Shown here piece by piece: positions 33,001 to 44,520 of a DNA stretch of 64,000 nucleotides. Below the pieces are notes generated by a model. The model was given only the letters and a program-made list of their open reading frames with translations. It did no database searches and was not told the DNA's origin. The position numbers and the translations under genes are program-made. The stretch comes from Darksidea phi (Eukaryota > Ascomycota > Dothideomycetes > Pleosporales > Lentitheciaceae). Every line of letters begins with the position of its first letter. The first letter of the stretch is position 1. The stretch is from the NCBI GenBank assembly GCA_030770425.1, contig JASJFT010000016.1:364478-428477 (forward strand), read 5' to 3'.

Positions 33001-36000
33001 GTCGTAAGGTGAGGGGCATACGAGGAGCTTTCGACCGGGGCCCAGCACCCCCCAACCGCAAAAGCAGCAAGAGACAACTGAAGCGAACCCGAGGATCCGA
33101 GTGCAAGAGAGGAAGTCAGCGCCGGTTCTTCTCGCAACTGCGCTGCCGTGCGATTTGGAGACGAGAGATCTCGGCCTCTGCTTTGAAATCGCCCTGCCTC
33201 CTAACCGAGCCTCAGAAGACAACGCCTCTGCATAAGCGTCAAATTGGGCAGTTGTGTTGCTGATTGGACCTCGGGCGGCACTTTCCCATTGCCGGCTTTT
33301 ATCGTGGTCTTGGCACGTGCCAACCCAGATCATACTTGAGGTGGCGACAAGGAGAGCCTGGCCTCCCGCACTTTCCTGGTCGGTGGACTAGGCCTGCTGC
33401 GATTATGATTTGCGCCGACACTTGAGCAAGGGTTCTGAATGGGCTGATCTCTGCAGCGTCCGCGCACCTCTCCGGTTCTTACGTTACCTACGCGAGCATG
33501 ATGTCAGGAGCCAGACACCGATTCGGCCTACTCTCCAGAGACAGGTTCGGCCTATGAACTCCCCAAGGGCCGTTTCGAAGACCCTTCTCCCGCCCCCGTG
33601 GTCCTTGTGATTGGCTGCCGAGGCATTTCAGGAGCCTGCTGTTGCCCAAACCAGACTGTCGGGTCGTCAGCCGTCTCGTCTTCCGCCTTGAGCAACACTG
33701 GCCCAGCTTGCACGCACCGCGTCGCAAACAGTGAGCGTGTTAGACGTAGGGCACGCTGTGGCAGTCGCGTGTCAAAGGCCCAAGAAAAAGAAAACATCTA
33801 TTGCAATGCGCTTGGCGACGTGCCCAGCGAGAACCGAGAGTACAACCAATCGTTAAGAAGTGTCGTGCCTTCGGCGTCGAGGCTGGGTACTACCTAGAGT
33901 CACGATTACACCCGCGTCATAATTGCGACTCATTCCGTATTGACGTGGCATCAGGCCCACTCCTCATCGGGGAAAAAGGAGAATTCGGCGATGCGACGTA
34001 GGCCTGAGTCGCGTAGAAGAGCCAAGATCTAGATGGCCGGTCATGAACGGCTAGTAACGCCAAACCTAGATCGATCGCGTCTTCAACACCGACAATAAAG
34101 ATGTCAGAATACTGTAAACTTCACCAGCTCAACTCCACTCCTTCGCAACATCACATGCGCATTTGCATCATCTAAATGAGATCGAAAATCAAATGGCGGC
34201 CCAACAACAAGAGAATGCGGAAACTCCTCCGAGCATCCACTTGCTTTTTTGAACTTTGCGGAAGAAGATGGACCACGAACTTCCATATCTAGGCACACAC
34301 ATATATACCAGTCAAGCCACAATGTTGGCTCCATGCAGAGCTTCGCGGGCCTTAGCACAGCCAGTATATCCCCTTTCCGGTCAGACGACCTTCTATTGGA
34401 GAGCACTCACTCCATCCTACATGTCCGCCCCCACACTCCTACTTGCGAGTAAGAATAGAAGCAATCCCCGGGCAAATCTATCGGCAGTAATCAGCGACAC
34501 GCATGAGACGGAGGTCGCGATTTGGGTCAGTATACGGACGCTCTTCATCACCAACATCCGCGGCATGCTACTGTGGCATACACTACTTCCCGCAGCCTCG
34601 TATTCGGGCCGCAATTTCAATATTCGAATCCGAAGCCGCGCAGACCAAATACGCGGATGTGAACCTCGTATTGCTCCTAAAAGCAGTCGCATCATGGTAC
34701 ATCCACTCGAGGAAGTACGTGCAAATGGGGAAGCTGATTGGAGAGACACCTTCAACCTCCTACACGAACCAAACCGTACACCAGCCATCGGCATGATTCG
34801 AGACGCTAGCGTTGATGTAGTCGTACCATATTGTCGCGAGTCGTGGATTTAGGGCCAGCCCTACTCGCCAATGCCCTCACCAGTGTACTCGCACCAGTGC
34901 TTCTATTCTCGTTCGTACTACGCAACTGTGGCCCGTTCCACGGGGCTCTATTGCATAAATTGCTCTAGCGCTTGGAGCGTTCTCCCCATCATGCATCGCG
35001 CCCACCAGCGTGATCCAAGCAAATCGTGTGAAGTTCCAAGCTAGCGCTGGTGCGTTCGGCGAGTTTTTAGCGACGTCTCCACAGACAGCGGCCGATCATG
35101 TTGAGAGCTTCTCGAAGTACTGCTTGTTGTCGGCGTCTCACGGGAGTTGTCTGCGCTTACGATGCAGGAGATGGAATGGCCGAAGAATGTAGGCAACCAT
35201 GGCGCCGACGTCGGTAATTGAGAAACTGGCGAGAATGCAAACCCTGTCGACCATGTGTGGTTTGTGTAGCTTGTATCACCGATCACGGCTTTTCACCTCG
35301 AAGGGCGTCAAGTTGTTCCACGAGGCGGGTTTTTGGTGCCGAAGATAATTCTGTTCGTCCCTTGCTTAACCCCCTCTCACGGCATCGCACCACGAGGCTC
35401 AAAATAGCATTGTGCTCTGTGAATCGGTTATACCATAGAACGACCTCCGCTTTACAAATCCTGCGACTCGAAAGCATCGAGCGCAAATCCAACAATAATT
35501 GGGTTATTTTCAAGAAAGGCGGGACAGTGAAGCCGAGGGTTTCACCAGACCTACCAGTCGTTCTAGCCTCGCTCTCCGTTTCAGAAAGGCGTAGCGCATA
35601 ACACAGGAGCAATAAAAGCCCTCACAAACCTCACATCGCCTATCATAAATATCCAATACGCACAACCTTATTTTACGCGAGAGAAATCTCCGGGACCCGA
35701 CAGTTGAGAAGCGCCGTCAAACGTCGACAATAGTGCGACATAACGTGGGCAGAAAGAGGCCTGTGGGCGCTGGTAGGAGGCTAGCGCGCGGATATGCGTG
35801 GATGCAAAAGCATGGTACGACCTGGTGAGTATGCGTAAGCAAGTCACGGGTCTGAGCCTGATGGTGTCGGCTTCGGTCCTATCGTTCGAACATGCGCTCC
35901 ATGAGGACAGTCTAGCCAACTTAAAATGCCGTTGTCATCCACTCTGCCGCTCTCGTTTCCATATCCAGTAGTATGATACCATCAATGGTCTCACTCCCTT

Positions 36001-36196
36001 CACCGAGTGAGGCTGACGATGCCCACACCATCTATTCGAGACACCCTTGCCATTCACACCAGCAAAAGCAACCCCCGTCTAACGATCCACTCACAAGCGG
36101 AGACCTCCCCGCATCACCTCAATCACCCTCGGTCAATATCTCCTCACCCCAGACAAAGCTTCCCAACATGCTCGCAAACATTCTCCACCTACCATC
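30041..36196. other. Gene-poor, GC-rich region upstream of the MedA-like gene
   Basis: More than 6 kb without a gene that I can support. The first 3.5 kb is GC-rich and holds many overlapping long frames on all strands, which is expected for GC-rich DNA and not evidence of coding. It contains a CCGCA/ACC/CA microsatellite (30593-30682) and a triple AGAACGC step near 31758. Because the MedA-like gene starts at 30040 on the minus strand, this is its upstream side and may hold a long leader and control region. The plus frame 34256-34852 (198 codons) gives no recognisable protein. The A+T content rises after about 33.9 kb. Confidence 0.45.
30593..30682. repeat. Compound microsatellite (CCGCA / ACC / CA / ATC)
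   Basis: A run of CCCGCAG, CACCGCA, CACCA and CA units ends in ATCATCATC. It lies about 0.55 kb upstream of the MedA-like start codon on the presumed promoter or leader side. Confidence 0.85.
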
Positions 36197-36672
36197 TTAG
36201 GCACAGATCGCTGATGCCAGACCCAAGATCGGCACATGAGTACGTATACCTGCCGCGCATCTAGACCTGTAGAATGAAGCGGAGAATGGCTGGGCAGGCG
36301 AGGTATTGGACACGTCAATTGCCGCTGGCCCGGGGAAAGGATGTTCCTTGCCATCCGCCTCGTTGATGGCGGCGAAGTACTCGCAAGGTGTGGGTCGGGT
36401 GGCGTCGGGCACGTTGGGCGTTGAGTTGGAAGCACGATAGGGGAGTGATATGTTAGCGAACGTTATGTGCTATATTAGACCGTGATATAGGCGTAGAAGC
36501 GGTGAGATGAGTGTACCTTGCTATTGTGAACACAAGGGCCCCTCGATGCACGGTTTGTAGATCTCTTCGCGAGGTTCTTGATGGGGACGATGCTCAGTGT
36601 GCCACATTGTGTTTGCTCTGCGCTATCTACTTCCCTCAGCTTCATCATTGCAAAGGAAGAAAAGGCAATCAT
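36197..36672 (-). CDS. Candidate two-exon gene of unknown function
   Basis: Tentative. On the minus strand an ATG-started frame (36672-36517, 52 codons) ends at a GTACAC donor; a 47-bp gap ending in TAG leads to a second open stretch (36469-36197) that continues in frame to a TAA stop, 142 residues in all. The second exon reads HITFANISLPYRASNSTP, then TRPTPCEYFAAINEADGKEH and PFPGPAAIDVSNTSPAQPF, which looks like real protein with good pyrimidine-ending codons. The first exon (MIAFSSFAMMKLREVDS..) is less convincing. I do not recognise the family. It could be a small gene or the surviving piece of a larger broken one, and a further donor within TTC TAC AGG may mean that the last 20 residues are intron. 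Confidence 0.3.
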
Positions 36673-39283
36673 GTCATATCATCAACATCTCTCCCATGGC
36701 CCTTTCATCGGAAGTAGCCGGTTACTTTCTCAAGTCCTCAAGACATTGTCCCCCTTCAAACCCCGCTTTCTGTATGAAGACGCAGAGAATGATTGTTTGA
36801 AGACCTCACCGGACTTGGAGGCACTACAAATTTCCTTCCACCAACGCACTGACCTCTTCGTTTCAGCATCGTGTTGACTACTTCAGTGTGGTAAAAGTTC
36901 TGACAGACTCACACAGACTTTTACTGAAGAGACCCGAATAGAGGCCCTCAACTAAACGCCCCCAAAGACTGATCTAAAACTCTAGACCGGTGAACAGGAT
37001 ACGAACCATCATCAACGATCGAACGCTCAGCCGCCGCGAGGACCGTCGTCGACATGAACGTTCGAGCTTGTCACCGTTAGCCCTGCGTACGCCGCTACAC
37101 GGTCGATTTGCGAGTTTGGACCGTACACTTTCAATCGCGCAAGCTCATATTGGTCAGAACAATGAAGAAGTGGGCAGGACACGCCTGATAACATCGCCTA
37201 GTCATCCAGCGCGTATCGCTCGAGAATGGATGCCACCCTGCCTCACACATAGTGTGATGGCTGAGTCGACGTACGGCAAGGGTATGCCAAATGGCCAACA
37301 CTCGAAATAGACCGTGTAGTTCGGCTTACAATATATCACGACACAGCAATACTCAAGCGCGCCGTCTTCACCATCCCGCACACTCCCATCTTTCCCCTCA
37401 TCCTCCGTCCTCGGCCCACCCACCCCATTCGTACCAACGATGCTTCCAACCCGACTTTCGCCCTCACCATCCAACCCATCGCCGGCATCAACCGAATCTC
37501 CTTCCCCTCCCTCGCCACGCCATCCAACCTCGCCCCACCCCGTTCCAAGTACCCTCGCCCCCCAGCGATTAACTAACCTACTCAACAACGGAATATCTTC
37601 TTTCCGCGCAAAATACTCTCTTTGCCCGCTTCGTGGAAGGATTCGGATAACATAACTGTCTCCAGTAGAAGGGGTTGCCGGAGAGGTCGCGACACTTGTT
37701 TCCCAATCGATATCTGCGGCATGGTTGTGGCTAGAGGGGCTGTTACATTTGCGCAGGTTGTAGGTATAGCGCTTGGGGGGCGGAGAAGTTTTATGCGCTA
37801 GCCCCTTTTGTGGGGATGATTTGGAAGGGCTGCGACGGGCTGGGTTGCTGGTGGCTCCTTACGTTAGTTTTAGTGGTATGGTAGTGTGGCCTTGGTGTTG
37901 GGTAGAATTCTGGTACGGTCGAGCGGGATAGTCGACTGTGTTGAGTGGGCGAGGGTTGGTGGTTAGCTTGAGAGGTTGGTATTTGGAAGGACATGTCCGA
38001 TTCCAAGATGAGTATTGCGAAGGCTCCTTAGCAACGAGTCGTCGCGAAGTACGTTTTTACAGGTGGTAGCTGTCGCGAGGTAGGTTTTCTAGAAGAAGAG
38101 GATTGCCCACAATTGGTGTGTCGCGAGGGCTCAGCGGCCCGGGTATTGGCGCGATGTGGGCGGTCTGCGATTGCTTCAGCTCTGGTCTGCTTGTAGTCTT
38201 GTTGATGCTTATCGTACATTATACTCAAGATTTCTTTCCATGAAAATTTATAGAGTTTGTTATATGTATTAACATAGATGGTGGGTACTTGGTATTGTGG
38301 GGAGACGTCGAAACAGTGGAGAGCGCCGGTATTTGTGTCCCGCTTGTTGTTGCAATATGTGAAGCTGAATTAACTGCGTGAAGTATGCGAGTATGGCGGG
38401 ACTACAGGGAGCCAACTGCTGCAGCAGTACTACAGCTTAGCTTCGTCAACGTGGGCCTTTGCACACAGTGTTGTACCAAATCCAACAACGCCGATCATTC
38501 AACTGACCCATGGCATCTTAGGACCTTCGGGCAAAAATCACCAACCTTACCCATCCCCTGCTTCAAATGATCATCAATCGCTTTCATCCCTACTGTATAT
38601 TAATTCCGCTCGTCACACTTGCTCTTCACTTTTCAGAATAAGCTACGGACCCAAATCATCAAAGACGTAAGTTGCCACGCACATAGCGGTTCCACCACTA
38701 CATGCTTCTGTTACGGTCCCGTTACTGAATTATGCGCTCAAGATGGCGGCGACTGAAGTACTTGATGGAGAAGCGTTGGGGTGGAAGACCAAGTATGAGG
38801 TATCATGAATGAATTGGCCGTTTATTTCGTGAAGGCTTTAGTGAGTGGAGCGTAGAGTTTGGGAATGGGCAGTAGAGACGTATCGTCTGGTAGGCCCGAA
38901 TCAAAAGTGAATAAGTTTGAGCATACTGGAGGGGAGATCACGGAAGGAAGGGAGGTATTGTAAATCGGGGAATGGTTGTAAATAGGTGGGGCAAGGGAGG
39001 AAGGAAATAACAGAGGAGGAGAAGCGATCAGGATTCGAGGATGGCATTGAGACATTTTTTCAGCAAGATTGAATTATGCTAAGCTAGCAGTTACTACGGG
39101 TGTTTCGAAAAATTTCATAACCGTAGAGCAGTTAAGGGACCTTCACCTTGGATACTCGAATATTGCTCAGTAACTCTACTCTGACTCCAGCCCTAAAGTC
39201 AGCGCTAGAATTTGTATAAGTGGTTTTCGAGTGAGAGCTGATTGTACAGTTTCTTCTTGCGTCCCTACTCGTTCTTTAACAAG
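36673..39283. other. Gene-poor region
   Basis: No supported gene in 2.6 kb. An open frame without a start codon (37265-37576 plus, 103 codons) has strongly pyrimidine-biased third positions and may be a gene remnant (see findings). The small minus frame 39055-38822 (77 codons, MSQCHPRILIASPP..) is possible but unsupported. The rest shows nothing recognisable. Confidence 0.4.
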
Positions 39284-40638
39284 CTACTCCGCTTCATGCT
39301 CGACCAGTATCCGCTGAAACTCTTTTTTGACATGTTCTAGGCCACCTTCCACGCCCGCCCAGAATGGGTCGCTTATTCCCAATTCGAGACCGAGCGAGAC
39401 TTCCGTGAGCGACCATTTTTTGTCATCTAACCGAACATCCCATTCCGGCTTGTTATGAAGGTTGCACAAGGTAGACCACCCGAAAAGCGCGCCAACATTG
39501 CTGCCCGCGCAAAAAGCGTTTAACGGATGGCTCGAGTCGTCTAGAGGCGGAAAACATTTAGTAGGATATGATTCCCTCTCCACAACTTCTCTGGCTTTAG
39601 CAACTTTGGCGCAGTCGAACCAACCTCGGTAATAGTCATGCCTGCGCAAAAGCTGGACCTGTGCCCTATTCATAGCATCCGCGGATATCGGAAGCCGATA
39701 AGTATCGAATTTGGAAGTATCTTTGATCTGGAATTTCTCAAGGGTCCGTCCAGATGCAGTGGCCGTAATGGCGAGATGTGCCCAGTTGCTTGTGGACTCC
39801 TCTTCGTGAATGGCGTCCCCGCGAGTGAAGTCGGTCTGCTTGATGCTCTCTTTGTAAGCATCCGCAAGCTTTTTCTGCTCCGCGACATGCTCGTCGATGA
39901 TGGACTTCTGGTCTTCCCTCTGCCTCCGCTCGGCCTCCATCCTCTTGCTCTTCATGTTCAGTTGCGCCTCCTTGAACTTCAACTCCAGGCCTTTCACTTC
40001 CAAGTCAAGGGCCTTCTGTGAGAGGGCCTGCTCCTTCTCATGGTTGGCGATGAACACAGCTCGAATGGCGTCTTCACGCTTTCGGCACCGCGCAAGCTCT
40101 TGCCGAAGGGCTGAGATGATTTTCTTGAGCTCGGTAGGTTCATCTGTCCCAAGTCAATCGTGTCGCTTAGACTGTAGCACATCGCTCTTACTGGGGAGGA
40201 AATTTTCGACTTGGCCGCATTGTCCGTTCGTCGGGTCAATGGAAGCTGCGGGCGAGCGATTGCTCCACGGCGTGGCCATCGGACCTTGTGCTGGCGCCAT
40301 TCCGAGGTGCTGAAAGCGCTGAGCTGAAGGGAGAGAATTCTTCGCTGAGGTGAAGCCAAAGTTGTGTTGATTAAACACCGGTGCAACATTATTCCGGGTG
40401 GAATGAGTGGATTGAAGTGAAAAGTCTACTGCGTGCGTGTCGTCACCAAGTCCTGGCGGTGAAGGTGAATGGTTACTCAACTTGGACTGATAGGAAAAAG
40501 CCGAGCTAGGAAGCTGCGTTCAACCCTCACCGAGTTGACCGCTCCAGCTAGTTCCTCTCACTCATCTAGCCTTTCAACAACCTGTACCTTGCAACTCATC
40601 GTGTGCCGCAATGTCATCACGAGTTCCTGCGCTCTCAT
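39284..40638 (-). CDS. Coiled-coil protein of unknown function
   Basis: Two exons are clear on the minus strand: 40486-40192 and 40143-39284, joined through a 48-bp intron (donor GTAAGA) so that GQVENFLP runs into NEPTELKKIISALRQEL. The first clear exon begins at an acceptor, so a 17-codon first exon (40638-40588, MRAQELVMTLRHTMSCK, donor GTACAG) is proposed; this gives 401 residues. If wrong, translation could start at the internal ATG at 40300. The N-terminal third is Ser/Pro/Asn-rich and probably disordered. The middle is a long charged coiled coil (ALDLEVKGLELKFKEAQLNM onward), and the C-terminal 130 residues are globular-looking, with RRHDYYRGWFDCAKVAKA, NAFCAGSNVGALFGWSTLCN and LGISDPFWAGVEGGLEHVKK. 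I do not recognise the family. Confidence 0.6.
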
Positions 40639-43163
40639 GTTTCTTAACACGAGCAACGTCAACAGCTCATAATTCGTTCATCCATACTGTGCTGTACCCT
40701 CTTTTCTAGCCTCGCTACAGTCACTATCGGTCCCTCTCGAACACCCAGCACGCGTTTCAGCAGTGCTTTTGCCAACCTAATACCCCGTCTTTGCACGAGA
40801 CCCATTTTTGTGCCCCTTAAGTCGCCCTGCTCGAATATAGAAGAGAGTTAAGTTAAGGATTACGCTAGAAATCCTTAGGGTTCAACTTCAAGATGATCCA
40901 TCCCTACTCCTCGAAGTTCCGAAGTCCTTAAAGACACTCTTGAAGCGCACGTGCCTCAACTATCAGAATGCCCGTCGGCACATCAGACTCAATTACCGCA
41001 CAAAGGCAGGGAAGCAACCTTGCTCTCCAAGGTAGTGAATTTAAACACGAAGCTTGTGCGCTTAACATATGCACATCTTCTTATTCTATTAGCGTGTATA
41101 AGGTGTGGGTATAGCACCTCTACTGTGGACAAACTCCTCCCGTATTTCGTGCGGACCTTACAAAAAGAGACTCCTATTGTGCAAATTCGAAACAAATCCT
41201 GTTTATATGACCCAGGATAGACAAGTAAACGCATATTGTCCCGCAATCACTTGCCCTGCCGCCTACTGAGCAGACTGTAAATGGAGTCATATTTAACTAC
41301 ATGTTGAGCTCTCCATGTAAACAATCACCTAAGCAGACCTTGTGAACAAATCGCTGCAAAGAGGCCGTTTCGAAGAGCAAGCGGCGTGTCCCATACCCCT
41401 CAAAAGCCGGTATATGCAACCGGCTCTAGAGATTTGCCACAGAAAGTGCAATCGGATAGTCAGTGTAGCACATATGACGGCTTGACGCTGTGGGATTTAT
41501 CTCATGCACCAGTCAAGAGCCTTTTGCCAATCCTAGCTCTTCGAGAAGCACCTTTTGAGCGAAACTACTCAGTCATGAGAGAGCTTGTACCAGCTCTGTA
41601 GTCGATTATGGCGCGGGGATCGTTTGTCTCAGCGCACAAGAACCCCTCTCCTTGGCGCTACCGTTCTGCCGTGCTCTGGTTCAACGGGCTACGAGTGAGA
41701 GCGTTGCCGAGAATTTGAAGAACGTGAGCGTCCGCGTTAGGCGGCCCCTTGTAGCAAACATAACACATAACTAGCGGACCGTTGCTCTCATCGTCTATAG
41801 TGGTGCTACGCTCGGGTGAATTATTGCCGAAGCAAGAGTTGCATATTCTCTCAAGCGAGTAGATACCGGAGGACATAATGTGCAATAGCGCTTGAAGAGT
41901 TCGCTTCTGCGATCACCATACGGTGAGAGACGGCTCGCCAGATCGATGACAGAGGGGATGTCGAAAGCAGTCTTTTGAATGTATAGATGTTGTGTAGACT
42001 GTATGCTTCGAGAAAGATAGGTGTCAATGGCGCTGCTTCGTGCAAGTACTGACCGCGACACGAACATTGGCTGTAGTTGCAATGGTTGCGCGCGAGAGGC
42101 TCCACAGGGACAACGCTATGTACCGTTGTTTTAACGGGGGTAAACATTGATATACCAGGCTGTAAGGAGAGTGGAGTGGCCGAGTCGAAGGAACGTGGCC
42201 GAAGTCGTGGGCGAAAGAAGAGTATCCGAGGAGGTACCATTCCTCAACGAACGAACGATGACGTTACTGCTGGCCGTTGTATCCAGGAGATCGACCTTGA
42301 GGAGGCCATTTCAACATTTAGTGAACGGTTTCCTGAAATGCTGTGACAGCTCTGGCTTGCAAGGCCGAGAACGGCTTTCCATCGAGCGAATCCATCAGAA
42401 ATCGACGCTACGTGCTGTGACTTCCGAACAGGGGGTTTGATGTAACATACTCACGATGCCAGGAATGAGACGGATATAAAACCTTTAGATAGTAATGTTA
42501 TGACGCGCACCCCGAACCCAAGGCTTTCAAACCCTTGCAATTTCCCTGATAAGATAATGGCGAGGTTTGATGAAGAGGCGGCATAGCCCGTGTCTATCGC
42601 AGAAGATAAACGACGTTTGGTGAGGGAACCTAATTCAGCATGGACACAGCTCCAATTCCGTCATGTACCAAAGTACCGCAAGACTTGTGTAAGGCTTTTA
42701 ATGGTCCTGAACTCGACGCAGAGGATGCGGTGTACGAGGTTAGTGATAGTGACTGAATATTTTGCAGTGTGGAGAAATCGGTCCAACGTGGCAGCGTAAT
42801 CGAGGCACGTGAGGCTCTCCAGATCGGATAGAACACAGAGTACTTGAACATGAGTTCCCGTAGCAAGTACTGGTGAACCGATGAATTGGATACCAAGTTT
42901 CACGTGATGAGGACGCATGCAACTAATTCGCCAATAGCAATGCTTGTGCATAGTTCGGTTGGTTGCGATGGCATAGGGGGATGATCAATGTGTCGGTTGA
43001 GCACTAGTGTTTTTCGAACACTACTAGAGGGGCTCGAGTGTGTCAGGTAACGCGAATGACCAAGGTGGCTAGTACATGTTCGGCTCATTGTTAGTACTGA
43101 GGAAAACTGTACCATGTATTATCAAGATGGAGCGATGACTTACCCCTTCCGTCATTCACATTC
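40639..43163. other. Gene-poor region with gene-like remnants
   Basis: No intact gene is supported. On the minus strand, frames at 42240-41658 carry Cys pairs (CTLC, CNSCFG, CYVCYKG) that would belong together only if the frame shifts once, so this may be a broken gene (see findings). Another minus frame, 42951-42661, has protein-like composition but no recognisable family. The last few hundred bases are the promoter side of the secreted protein gene at 43250. Confidence 0.4.
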
Positions 43164-43172
43164 TATATAAAA
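43164..43172 (+). promoter_or_regulatory. TATA box
   Basis: TATATAAAA lies 78 bp upstream of the ATG of the secreted protein gene at 43250, a good distance for a fungal TATA promoter with a leader of about 40-50 bases. It is the clearest TATA box in the window and fits a strongly or conditionally expressed secreted protein. Confidence 0.65.
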
Positions 43173-43249
43173 GCCGTCTGACATCCTTCTGAGCATAAAC
43201 ATCGCAAAGTCATTAAGCAGCTTTCGGGACTTTCCAATCTTCACTCACC

Positions 43250-44230
43250 ATGTCTACTCTGCTTGCCACCTCCTTTTTCTTGGCTTTGGCCGTCACTGCC
43301 AATGTGCTTCCCCGAGAAACAACTTCGACTCTGTCTATCCCCCTCCCGACCCAAGCCGCCCCCTTCACGACGACAGTGACCGGTTGCGGCGGAACCGTCG
43401 GCCCCTTCGTTATTGTCGGAGTTCCAACTAGCACTGTGGAATTCATTCCTGGAACCGTGACTGTATATCTCCCGCCCCAGGCAGAGCCTACAACCACCAC
43501 CATCATCGATGCGCCAGCGAATGCGACCAGAGTCGTCATCGCCACCACCCTGCCAGGCGAGTGCGCAGAGTACCCATTCCCAGAACCACCGAGCCCAACT
43601 GGGCCAGACAACCCAACCCCTACACCGGAAGTGTGCCCTGCAAAGGGCTGCTCTGGTCAGCTGGTTTCGGGCGCAACTCTTGTCATCAACGCCATCAATA
43701 AAGTCTCTCTTCTGTCTCAGAACCTTCAAAGCCCGGCGCGACTCATCGGAGTGACGCCGCCCAAAGGCGATCAAGATGTAGGGGCCGCCTTTGCACAGGG
43801 TCCCATCCAAGACGTCGCCCGTGGGCTCAGTAACGTCGCTATCACACTAGAAACCGCGGCTCCACGCTTCATCTTCTTGCCGCCCCTCCCAGCGGGGTGT
43901 GATAGCGATACTGTCGTCATTGCGTTTGTCGAGTTTGTCAGGATTCATCAGGCGCTGCTCAACATCTTGATTGGCCAAGCTGGTCTCCTTGAGAATGGTC
44001 CCTTGAAGCGCGACGTGCCATCTAATGGAGCGGTCCAGGTGTATGAGCGTGACGAGAACGCTTTCGTTGGCCGGATCATTGCAACGGCACTGCGCGCTAT
44101 CGAGAAGATAGTGGACACTATTGCCTTTAAGCTTATCTCATTGATCCCGACTCGGGGTGAGTGCGCAAAGCAGGAGAACGCGAAGTTGAGTGCATCTTTG
44201 AAGGAAGCCATTGCATCGTACGACCGTTGA
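43250..44230 (+). CDS. Small secreted protein of unknown function
   Basis: Single exon, 326 residues. MSTLLATSFFLALAVTANVLPRE is a clear signal peptide with a likely cut after TANV or slightly later. The next 110 residues are rich in Thr, Pro and Val (TVTGCGGTVGPFVIVGVP, TVTVYLPPQAEPTTTTI), typical of O-glycosylated cell-surface regions. The C-terminal 190 residues start after the Cys-containing segment CPAKGCSGQL and are mostly helical (ATLVINAINKVSLLSQNLQS.., VVIAFVEFVRIHQALLNILI..). Several Cys residues are spaced for disulfides. There is no GPI signal. I do not recognise the family; the helical part resembles fungal secreted proteins that are poorly described. A TATA box lies upstream. 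Confidence 0.8.
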   Translation: MSTLLATSFFLALAVTANVLPRETTSTLSIPLPTQAAPFTTTVTGCGGTVGPFVIVGVPTSTVEFIPGTVTVYLPPQAEPTTTTIIDAPANATRVVIATTLPGECAEYPFPEPPSPTGPDNPTPTPEVCPAKGCSGQLVSGATLVINAINKVSLLSQNLQSPARLIGVTPPKGDQDVGAAFAQGPIQDVARGLSNVAITLETAAPRFIFLPPLPAGCDSDTVVIAFVEFVRIHQALLNILIGQAGLLENGPLKRDVPSNGAVQVYERDENAFVGRIIATALRAIEKIVDTIAFKLISLIPTRGECAKQENAKLSASLKEAIASYDR

Positions 44231-44520
44231 GCCGTGAGGACAAAGTGTTTGCAAGAGGTAATGGGACGATGATGGGACGATGATGGACAGGATTCTTCGC
44301 TTCTTTCCACTCATTACACTTGTTTTCGCCCTGTTCTTGCTTGAGATGTTGCACGCTCATTGACGATTGTAAGGGAGGAAACAGGTTGTCGGTCTTTGTA
44401 TTTTGCCAATTGCCTGCTCTGAGAATCCAACTGAATACGCGCATTCGAGTACCTGGTATGGGACTTGCGCACTTAACTGTTGACCCATGCTAGCAGCTCA
44501 GTAGAAGCTGTAGTGCCCAG

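Noticed and set aside
34256..34852. 198-codon plus-strand frame in the gene-poor zone
   Set aside because: An overlapping frame is equally open, no protein family or motif is recognisable, and the start context and flanks give no gene structure.
38822..39055. 77-codon minus-strand frame MSQCHPRILIASPP..
   Set aside because: The codons are pyrimidine-rich, but so is the whole strand here; it is too short and unmotivated to call.
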